This document shows, one piece after another, positions 25,431 to 35,285 of a stretch of 64,000 nt of DNA. The DNA comes from Ehretia macrophylla (lineage: Eukaryota > Streptophyta > Magnoliopsida > Boraginales > Ehretiaceae). The stretch lies in NCBI GenBank assembly GCA_037974665.1, contig CM075765.1, forward strand, positions 58,437,747 through 58,501,746. The letters run 5' to 3'. The position numbers were made by a program, and so were the translations under genes. Positions within the stretch are counted from its first letter, which is position 1. Every line of letters starts with the position of its first letter. Below the pieces are notes generated by a model. It was given only the letters and a program-made list of their open reading frames with translations. It was not told where the DNA came from and made no database searches.

Positions 25431-27663
25431 TGTAATATCCGAGCCCGGAATGTGAAAATCCCTTGTTTATTATCTGAAAATTATATTTCCTTAAATTCTT
25501 TGTGAATTAATTGTTACCTTCTCACTGTCGCAACGTGCATTGCATTTAAGGAGCGATAGCTAGAGAACGATTTCTAGTCCTCAGCAAATAGTGAAACTAG
25601 TGTTTAGATGACTTAAATTTTATATTTTAAATGTTGCTAGCTTTAATTGGTCTTTCCTTAGCTAAAATGGCTTTAAAATGCACAAAATAAGGGCCTTTGA
25701 CCAAGTTTTAAGTGGTTTGACTTAGGCCTTTGACCATTTGACCACTTAGCACTTAAATAGGCTTTTAACTTAGCAAATAAAGAAAAAAATAGCAGCTGAA
25801 CAGCAGCCCAGGCCGTGAGCTTCCAAGAAGAGAAAAAAAAAGATTTCAACCTTTCAATCGTTCAATCTTCGCGTGAGCTCGTGCGGGGTGATTTCCGAGG
25901 CAACTAGCGTTGTTTTCCTAGCGACTAGGAGTGTGCATTTAAATGTTTAGTGTATCAACTATGCAATTTTTAGATTTTATCCGTAGATTGTTGTTTAAAG
26001 CGTTTTGATGCTTCTAGAATGTTCCTTGGCGATTGTAAAACGTGTATTTATAGCTTTTTAACATTTTTTGCGGTTAAATGTTGAGATTGCAATTAAATTT
26101 GGGTGTTGAATAGTGTTTTATGAATAGTAAACCCTTGGAACGTTGAAGTTGCGCTGTTTTGCTTTCCGTTGATGTATAAATGTGCTAGGTATGCTAGAAT
26201 GCCTAAATGCATGGTTTTTTTGGGTTGCGTAGTGGAAAAAATAAGAATTATGCCTTTGGAAAAGTCGGGGTCATTTAGGTCGACTTTAGCATTTTCTCGT
26301 TTTGCGTGTTGACATTGTATCGGGAGGCCATGGAAGCACTTTTGGTGCGATTATGGCGTTGGTTGGGTGTTTGGTTGGTATAGTTGTAGTTCAAACGAGA
26401 AAGGGGGAAATCGGGGCTTTGCGCGAGTTCTAGGGTAAAGTAAGGTTTCGGGGTCTTTAGACGTGCCTTATGGTGACCTAGGAGGTTTGGCGAAGTCGGT
26501 TTCCAGAACTCGTGCCTTTGATAGTTGGGGCCGATTTGTGTTTTTGCTTGTTTTTTTGGTTTTATGCCTATAGAACGGTTAGGGTTAGTTGATTTACTTG
26601 TTTGAGTTGTTTTGGATTGAATTGCTTATCAATTGCTGCTATTGCGTGCGAGAGTAACCTACTTTGTTATTCTCCCACGTGTGGCTTTATCACTTGTTTA
26701 TCGCCTTGTATCGAGTCTTGCAATGAATAATGTCTCGCGCATGAGTGATGGGCCTCTCTGGGTAGCCTCGGGTTGCCAGTGTTGGTTGCTCTAGCTCCGC
26801 TGCTATTCCCTTTCTCGCTTGGGTTGCCTCCCAGGGAGATTTGGGTCGTAGGTTGATGGATACTTCCGGGGTATTCCAAACTAGTGTTATAAGGTGGTTT
26901 GGGCCGGCGTGTCGTCATCGAATTTGTGTTTGAAAGTTGCTCGTGAAAAGAGTATCGTATCCTTTGAATGAGTGTTTGCAGCTTTAATTACTTGCCTTGC
27001 TTTATTGATGGCTTGTTGTATATCTATATGATTTGTATGTATTGCTTGACTAATTGCATTGCATACTCCTCTCATCTCCGTCCTTGAGACCAATTGCCCT
27101 CGCTGAGCAATAGTTTTGCTCATTCCTTTCTATACCATATTTTTACAGGAGTAGTTGAAGCAGACCATCTCGAGGTAATTGAGGAGGACGAATAGGTGGA
27201 GGTGTTCCCGTGATTGCACTTCTTTGCTTTGCTGGTGGTTGGTTACCAGATTTTGTGCGAACCTTGCTTGTCATGTATATTGCGTGGAGGTCTCTTTATT
27301 TTGAGGCTTGTAGCCTTGTATGTATTTTCTAGTTTGAGTCCTCTACGGTCTTATGTTGTATAAGTTGAAAGAATGTAAAGTTGTAAACTTATACTCTTAT
27401 GACTAGTAAAGAAATGCATGCTAATAGCTAACTGTTTAGTGGCATAAATACTTGTGTAGTATGCATGGCATTTTGGTTTGGAAAGTTGGTTACTAAGAGG
27501 ATGTATGTTTTTAAAAGAAAGTTGGCTTGTTTGAATTGTTTTATGGCTTTCGCAAGTATTATGATGGTTTTAGGGTTTTCAGATCGTCCGCGGTACAGAG
27601 GAGACTCTGTCCGTGTGTCGGGTCCGGGCTTGGCCTTTTGCGGGGTCGGGTCGGGGCGTTACA
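25431..27663 (+). repeat. 3' LTR of K1
   Basis: The 2233-bp repeat runs TGTAATATCC to GGGCGTTACA. Compared with the 5' LTR it lacks about 27 bp after GCGACTAGGAGT, which removes the donor-like GTGAGG, and about 20 bp after AACTCGTG near 26513. The hairpin (27105-27121) and the acceptor-like TTTTTACAG/GAG (AG at 27147-27148) are intact. Confidence 0.95.
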
Positions 27664-27910
27664 CCGCCCTTGCTCAATTTGGCTCAGACCTTGATGTTGC
27701 GACTCGGACATTACTCAATAGAGGTGCAAGGCTGATAGAAGTACCGAAACAACCACAATATGCACCACTTCCAATTGAAAAACAAATTATAGTCATTTAT
27801 GCAACTGTCAATGGATTCTATGATCGAATGCCACTAGACAGAATTTTTAAATTTGAGAGTGCCATTCTAAATAGTGTAAAACCAGAATTGCTACAATCCA
27901 TTTTTAAAAA
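27664..27910 (+). pseudogene. atp1: atp1 pseudogene, 3' part
   Basis: Beyond K1 the atp1 reading continues in the expected place with ALAQFGSDLD, then TLLNRGARL, PKQPQYAPLPIEKQI and RMPLDRI. This is the C-terminal alpha-subunit domain. It starts with the duplicated CCGCC, so the two halves were contiguous before K1 inserted. The match fades near 27905, before the usual C-terminal end, either by divergence or because the mitochondrial segment ends there. This part has no stop before that point, but several substitutions. An open frame runs from the K1 LTR straight into it (27465-27971); this is a chance fusion. Confidence 0.93.
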
Positions 27911-29432
27911 ATGTGGCTTTTCTAAATGTGTGGCTACTCGCTCTTGCTTTTCCTTGTCCAATTGCCAGTGATTGAGAGAAATATTACTCTTAGTAAATGC
28001 AACCCTCTGTTTATTGTAGAAAATAAACGTCCTTCTCGTGAACCTACATGACTTGGAGCTTAATCTCGATCTCAATCTAGACATTAAGTGCTCAGTCTTC
28101 CGTCTTCAATCGATTGCACCGTCTTGATCAAGTAATTCATAGATGAAACTAGAGTCTTCTTTCTTGCTAGGCGGATTAATGTTGTCAATAATATGTTTCA
28201 CAAATCATTAATCTTATTCTTACTTACTGAAACTCCTTCGCTTTTGGCTCTTCTCGGGAAGGGCTGGTTTGCTTGGGTAGCTCAATTCCAAAGCGTAGCT
28301 GAAGTACCTTTTTGGGGCTAGGCATAAAAGCTTTTGCAGAATAGGAATAGTGAATGCAGGCACAAGAGAAAGGGTAATTTACCTTCTGGGATGAATTCTA
28401 TCTTGCCGGGACATTTTCTAACTTTAGGAGCACATATTGGCTAATTCCATCGAGTAGGTCTTTTGTCTAGATCTTCTCTTTATCTTTCTCACCCATACCA
28501 CCCTATTTAGATTTAAGTGCACCCCTTGCTTTCTTTCAGAACCTCGCCTTTGAGAAGCGAGTTATCTTTCGTCGGACTTATATATACCCGAAGGTTCGGC
28601 TAGAGCTAGCAACATACCCTATTGAACTTTTGAGGTTAACCTAATTGGCAATAGAAAGATGCCCTGCCCCTCTAATTGCAAGCGGGAAGCCGTGAGCGAT
28701 GAATTATTCTCCAACGTAAATAGCTTTTGGAAATCTTACCCTTTTATTTTATGTCCATCCACAAAATCAAAAAACTAAAAAGTGTGATTTTAATTAACAC
28801 CCAACTTTCGACACAAGATAAAGGTCTCCTCTTTCTTCGCTTCGGGGACGGAGGTTCTACGGTAGGTAACAACAGGCAGAAGCAACTTGAGTTAGGGAAA
28901 CCTCTTTGTAATGTAACTTAATTAAGAAGGTAGGCAGCTTATCAACTTGACCTTACCCATAGAACTAAGCCCTATCTCCAATATTTAAGTTCGAATCAGA
29001 GAAAAAAGTCTCTTCACGAAAGACAAACAACTTTTGATCGGTCCCTAAGAAGCGTGATGTGGCTTAAAAGCCCCGCCATTGGCTCTCTCAACCTTTGTTT
29101 CAGTGGATTCTTCCGATTAAGCAGATGGCACTTCTTCCTCACCCTTGGAACCGACCGAGGTCCTATCCTTCCCTGTAATAAGACGAAGGAAGTGAAGTAG
29201 GCTACTTGTCTTGCCTCGAGCCCATAGAGAGAGGTACTGCTCTAGACTAGGACGGTGCTGCTCTGGTTAAAACTAGCCTAGGAAATGGGCCTCCCCCTTT
29301 ACTCTAGAGTGTTTACACATGCTTTGAAAAAGGATAAGACTTTTTTCTTATGCTTTAAGGGTACGGGATGGGATCTTTGCTTCTAGGGTCTCAGAGTGGT
29401 ATACTCGCTACTGACTTGGGACAGCTTCCCTC
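27911..29432. other. Non-coding DNA between atp1 remnant and A1
   Basis: No supportable gene. The sequence has the same mosaic, mitochondrial-intergenic look as the other flanks, for example 28500-28900, but I recognise no specific mitochondrial gene in it. Confidence 0.35.
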
Positions 29433-29437
29433 GGATC

Positions 29438-31854
29438 TGTCACACCCCAACTCGACCCCACTTACAATCAATCGGGACGCAACGGAATTTCGGCAGTATA
29501 ACAATAATAATTAAGACACCGAGTCTCTAAACCAACCGCTTATCAACATCATACAATTAACTCCACCAACTAATCAACAATCAACTCCTCATTTAAATTA
29601 ACAACATACAACATAAACATATTATACAATAATCATTCCTTCAACAACCTGATCATAGTTATACGCCTCCGTTCCAACTTAGTACATAAGCTATACATAC
29701 ATTTCAAAGTATATTATAGACCAACTTAGTAATCTAAATATGATCAAAAGAAAGACTACTAAACCATCATACATAAGTCCTTAAGTTAAAGTAGGTTTAT
29801 AATACATCATAATACATCGACTACAAATAATTCATGGCAATGACTCCTGCACATTAGAATCATCCACGAAAGGCATATTTTCCTCTTTAAGAGGCCCGTA
29901 GTCTTGCTCAACAACACCTGTAACCATGCAATAATTGAGAGTGAGCTTATATAAAACAAGCCCAGTGAGAATCCGATAGATCTCAAACAGTATTTACTAT
30001 ACTCCTTGGAAATAATCCTTTGAGCAGTAAACACAATAATAAACATCAATAACAATGTAAACACATAACTATAATGACCAATTAATAAAGGATACTCTAT
30101 TTGGTGCAGCTCCAAATGCCATCACGATCTCAACCAACTTCTTATCACCCCCATGACACACACACCCGAGGTACCACACTAGCCCTGCCCTCCATGGCAT
30201 CTCCGACCATGCGAGATGAAGGTAGTCTCTGGTAGTCATGCCGTTATCAACCCGGCAGCCCGATGCTGCCTGAGATGTGGCACACACATACCAAGACTCA
30301 ACAATAAAATAAACAATCAATCACAGGAGGATAACATTTTCCGTTGACAATCTCCCGGTTCATCAATAATCAATAATCAATAATGCATCAATCAATTAAT
30401 AACATTACAACAACACAACATCAATTAATCAATTAACGACTAAACAACTAATTTAGATGACAAAGTAGGCCACCAAACTTAACATGCATTAGACACGCAA
30501 CCAAACCCTAATCTAACCATCAACAACTCACAATTCAATTTCTCAAACACCACCCGATCAAATAAAGGCATAATTTTATACTTTAAAGAAAGACAACCTA
30601 AACTTCAAATAATCATATCTTACATTCTACTAATCCAAACAACTCCAAATCATTTTCTATCACTCACCCATTCAATCAACTACATTAGCCCTCTCAGAAA
30701 CCAACCAAAACACATCCAAATCAAGCCCAATAGCCCTAAAACCTCAATGCACCTAGGCTGAAATTTTTAGATTTTCACACCAACATCGCAATCGAAAATT
30801 CGGCATTACAACGGTGCTACCCCGCATTTTACAAACTTTTACAAATCGACGGCAATCGATTCCAACCACTACAACTCAAAATAATCACCAAATAGCCGAA
30901 CTATCAACTTTAAATACCCGAAAATAACAATTTATGCTACAACGATTCAAATCTCATAAGAATACATATAATCGATCCTTAGCATGCACTGAGTAATAAT
31001 ATAACTTCAAATTAATATTCTAACGGTTCAATATTCAATTATATGCAAAAACATAAAATATGACTTTTGAGATCTAGAATTTTTCTATCACCTTTGATCT
31101 GAACTAAGCCTAGATAGGCGTGCAATGCGTGCCCAACAAGCGGAATCCAACTCGGTATGAAAAACTGCAGATAAAAATTAGGTTGTTCAATGAAATTTTT
31201 CTTTGAAAATATGTTGAAAATGGCTTCCTTTTCTCTCTACAAAGTCTCGACCATGTGTGTGTGTGTGAGTGTGTTTTTGTGTTGTTTCATTGTGTGTTGA
31301 TGCATATTAAGTAATGGTCAAACAAAAAAATGCAAAGTCAAAGTAGTTTATTTAGTCTTTTAATTCTATTTTTAGTCTTCTAATTCATTTCTTGACTATT
31401 TCTTACTCAACTATTAAATTGACAAATAAATTAATTCTAGACAATATATTTTAGGTGACAAAGAGTGATACATACAGTTTCACCTGTGTCGGCTTAAAAC
31501 TCGTTTTCTTGAAAAAAAAAAGTGTAAAAACCATTAAAATTCCAAAACCGATTCCAAATCTGTTTTAATCAAACACTGGTCTATTAATACCCTAGCACTA
31601 GGTTTTAAAACGTTTATAATACCCCTGTAAAAATTTTAGCGGATAGGTGCTCAAAATACTATTCATTAAAACCGATGATAAAATTTATGATTCTGTTATT
31701 GATAAAAATTTCATGAATGTACACTTTGCATGTATTAGGAGTATTAATCACATATTTAGCACATTCTAAGTCATATAGCACATAAACAGGTCAATTCATG
31801 CAAAAGGAGGTAAAACACGCAAATCGAGATAAGATAAAAAAGTAGGATTTCACA
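29438..31854 (-). repeat. 3' LTR of A1
   Basis: The 2417-bp LTR matches 54367-56796 along its whole length. On the minus strand it carries a donor-like CAAAG/GTGATAG (31091), a weak hairpin (29943-29963, stem GAGCTT/AAGCCC with one G-U pair) and an acceptor-like GGTTACAG/GTG (29919-29918). A (GT)n run lies near 31253-31275. Confidence 0.95.
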
Positions 31855-31870
31855 TTCTCCCCCCTTAAAG
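31855..31870 (-). other. Polypurine tract of A1
   Basis: On the minus strand this reads CTTTAAGGGGGGAGAA and abuts the TG of the 3' LTR. Confidence 0.92.
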
Positions 31871-33550
31871 AAATTTCATCCTCGAAATTCTTACTTGATG
31901 TACGAAAAATATCTAGATACTGCTGCTGCATCTGATCTCGCCTCTCCCAAGTAGCCTCCTTAATACAGTGATGCTTCAACAGCACCTTAACCATCGGAAT
32001 CTTCTTCGACCTCAACTCTCGTTCCATCTGATCAAGAATGCGAATCGGCCTCTCATCATAAGTCAGATTCTCACGAAGCTGTAACGATTCTGGCTCGAGA
32101 ATATGAGAAGGATCTGGATTATATCTTCGCAAATTAGACACGTGAAATATATCGTGGACATTAGAGAAATTCTCCAATAAAGCCAACCAATATGCTAACT
32201 TACCAACTCTGCCAGTAATCTCAAACGGCCTTACAAACCTCGGACTCAGTTTACCACCTTTACCATAACGAGCAAACCCCTTACCATAACTTGTGAATCT
32301 ACTCCGTGCCGTAAGCATTCTCTGCCTGATCAACTGAACATTCTAAATCTTCTCTAGAAGCTCTGGCATAATAGTCGGATCAATAGTCTTCATCTCCCCT
32401 ACTTCATACCAATACAAAGGTGAACGACATTATGACCGTAAAGAGCTGCAAAAGGTGCCATCCCAATAGTAGCTTGATAATTATTGTTATAGGCAAACTC
32501 GGCAAGTGGTAGATGTTTCTCCCAATTCTTCCCGAAGTCCAGAACACAAGCCCTGAGCATATCCTCCAGAATCTGAATAGTCCTCTCAGACTGACCGTCG
32601 ATCTATGGATGATACGATGTACTGAAGTTAAGCTGAGTACCCAAAGTCTCCTGAAGTTTCTCCCATAAACGAGAAGTAAATCGGGGATCTCGATCTGAGA
32701 CAATACTAGATGGAATCCCTTGAAGTCTGACAATCTGATCCAAATCAAGATCTGTCAACTTTGCAACTTCATCTCCCATTCGCATCGAAATAAAGTGAGT
32801 TGTCTTCGTCAAACAATCCACGACAGCCCAAACTGCATCATTACCACTCAGTGTTCTAGGCAAACCAGTGACGAAGTCCATCATAATATGCTCCCATTTC
32901 CACTGTGGTATAGCCAATGGCTGAAGCAAACCTGCAGGTCGTTGATGCTCGGCTTTCACTTGTTGACAAGTCAAACATCTAGATACAAACTGAGCAACTT
33001 CCCTCTTCATATTTTTCCACCAGTAATGTTACTTCAAATCCCGATACATCTTGTTTCTACCAAGATGAATTGTGTACTTAGAAATATGAGCCTCCTCCAG
33101 AATACCTCGCCTCAAACCCGGTTCATCGGGAACATAAACCCTGTTCTGAAATTGAAGAATACCATCCTCGTGCACTTTGAAGTCTGTCTGATCATCCGTG
33201 ATTTGATCCTTGATCTTCTTAAGTTTAACATCAAGCTGTTGAGCTTCTCTGATCTGAGACAGCAATAAAGGCTGAATACAGAGATGTGAACACATCACTC
33301 CAACCTGAGTCAACTCCGGTTTCCAATAGGTGAATTTCTCAAGAACCTCCCATTTCTTGACAGCCAAACAAGAAACACTCGCCTTACGGCTAAGAGCGTC
33401 TGCCACAATATTTGCCTTCCCAGGAAGATAACTGATCGAACAATTATAATCTCCGAGAAGTTCCATCCACCTCCGTTGATGCATATTCAACTCCTTCTAT
33501 GAGAACAAGTACTTAAGATTCTTATGATGAGTGAAGATCTCAAACTTACT
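31871..33550 (-). pseudogene. A1 integrase (3' half of pol), broken
   Basis: The HHCC zinc region (KYTIHLGRNKMYRDLK, then [19 protein letters not shown]) lies at about 33100-32920. The catalytic core follows ([26 protein letters not shown]). The C-terminal part (LSPRFVRPFEITGRVGKLAY, VHDIFHVSNLRRY, then a chromodomain-like KVLLKHHCIKEATWERRDQ) lies at about 32260-31940. Stops divide it, and about 30 codons appear to be missing between RMLTARS and GKGGKLS near 32290 compared with K1. The pol stop is lost: the final frame reads through the polypurine tract into the LTR to 31791. Confidence 0.93.
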
Positions 33551-34552
33551 GCCCTACAGATAATGACGCCACTTTTTCAGTGAGAAAAAAAAAATTGCCA
33601 ACTCAAGATCATGAGTCGGATAATTCACCTCATAAGGCTTCAACTTTCTAGAAGCATAGGCAATAACTCGACCATTCTGCATAAGTACACATCCCAAGCC
33701 CTCCTTGGATGCATCACTGTAGATAACCATATTATCAGTTCCCTCTGGTAGAACAAGTACTGGAGCGGTAGTCAATCTCTTTTTTAACTCTTGAAACCCA
33801 CTCTCATATTTCTCATCCCAAACAAAGCTAGTTTGTTTCTGAGTTAACTTAGAAAGTGGCCCGGCAATCTTAGAAAAGTCCTTGACAAACCTACGGTAAT
33901 AACCCGCCAAGCCAAGAAAGCTACGAACTTCCGAAACATTCTCCGGACATTTCCAAGATATCACCGCTTCAATCTTATTGGGATCAATAGAAATACAGCT
34001 CTGTGTGATAACATGGCCAAGAAAAGATATGCGTTGTAACCAAAATTCACATTTGCTGAATTAAGCAAACAACTGATGCTCCTGTAACTTCTGTAAGACA
34101 AGCCGTAGATGTTGCTCGTGCTCTGATTCATACTTAGAATAAACCAAGATATCATCAATAAAGATCACCACGAACTGGTCCAAGTATGCCTGAAAAACCC
34201 GGTGCATAAGATCCATAAATGCTGCTGGTGCATTAGTTAATCCAAAGGGCATAACTACAAACTCATAATGCTCGTATCGAGTCCTGAAGGCAGACTTCAG
34301 AACATCCTCCGTGCGAATCCGAAGCTGATAATACCCCTACCTCAAGTCAAACTTAGAGTAGACTTTGGCTCCCTGAAGTTGATTAAACAACTCGTCAATC
34401 AATGGCAAAGGATACTTGTTCTTGATGGTCACTTGATTCAAACCACGAAAGTCAATGCATAATCTCAAGGTACCATCTTTCTTTTTCACAAATAAAACAT
34501 GTGCTCCCCACGGTGAAGAACTCTGCTGAATGAAACCCTTCTCAATTAACTC
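33551..34552 (-). pseudogene. A1 reverse transcriptase and RNase H, broken
   Basis: RT reads [20 protein letters not shown] followed by the catalytic [12 protein letters not shown] at about 34165-34125. RNase H continues with [18 protein letters not shown] and [20 protein letters not shown] at about 33725-33590. An AAA-to-TAA stop at 34061 and further stops near 34345 and 33520 split the frame. The N-terminal RT block is recognisable from 34550 to 34260. Confidence 0.94.
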
Positions 34553-35280
34553 CTACAACTGAGTTTTCAGCTCCTTCAACTCAGTTGGTGCCATCCAGTA
34601 CGCTGATTTTGAAATAGGTTGAGTACCGGGAATAAGATTGATCACAAACTCTACATCTCTCTCTGGCAGCAACCTTGGCAAGTCCTCGGGAAATACATTG
34701 GGATATTCCTGAATAATAGGAACTTCCTCCAGCTGTAGCTTATCAGATGGCTTGTTGATCAAATAAGCTAGATAACCCGAACACCCCTTACTCACCAACT
34801 TAACGGCTTTAGTTGCTGAGATAACAAAACTCGTCTTAGCACCCTGGTTCCCTGCTACCTCTACTACTGGCTGATCTGGCAAACGAAACTGTACTACCTT
34901 TGTTCTACAGTTTAACTGGGCATCATACTTAGAAAGCCAATCCATACCCAAGATAACATCATACCCCCGGATAGGAAATAAGATAAGGTCCGAAGGAAAA
35001 TTATACCCCTTAACATGTATTTTACAATCCTTATAAACTAGGCCAGTCACATACTTATCAGTCAAAGAGGTACTAATCTCAACCACATAAGGCAATCTTT
35101 CAGGTTGCATATTAACACGTTGCACACAAGCAGGAGTAATGAAAGAATGCGTAGCACCAAAATCAATCAACACTTTAACAAGTTGATCAAGTATAAGTTA
35201 CCTTCCACAACTGTAGTCTCCTCAGGCATCTCCTCCAAATCAACTGCGTAGGCCCGAGCCTGAACCCGCTGGTGCTGAGG
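34553..35280 (-). pseudogene. A1 protease and start of reverse transcriptase
   Basis: The frame carries LIDFGATHSFITPACVQRVN, a retropepsin active site in which DSG has become DFG, then GMDWLSKYDAQLNCRTKV and a linker with YLAYLINKPSDKLQLEEVPI leading into the first RT block (FVINLIPGTQPISKSAYWMA). A stop replaces a glutamine at about 34553. The 5' side is cut by B1 at 35281-35285; the reading resumes at 44135. Confidence 0.93.
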
Positions 35281-35285
35281 TGTAC

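Larger units (their letters stand above)
18209..27663 (+). mobile_element. Full-length Ty3/gypsy element K1 (chromovirus-like)
   Basis: The 9455-bp element inserted into atp1 and has TGTAAT...TTACA ends and a perfect CCGCC duplication (18204-18208, 27664-27668). Order: 5' LTR, primer-binding site, gag, protease, reverse transcriptase, RNase H, integrase, polypurine tract, 3' LTR. Protease-RT-RNaseH-INT order defines Ty3/gypsy. The long LTRs and the chromodomain-like integrase tail suggest a Tekay/Del-type chromovirus (inference). The genes carry several stops and one frameshift, so the copy is not autonomous now. The LTRs are still very alike apart from two deletions in the 3' copy, so the insertion is fairly young relative to A1. 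Confidence 0.96.

Noticed and set aside
32720-33268. 182-codon plus-strand frame
   Set aside because: Antisense shadow of A1 integrase.
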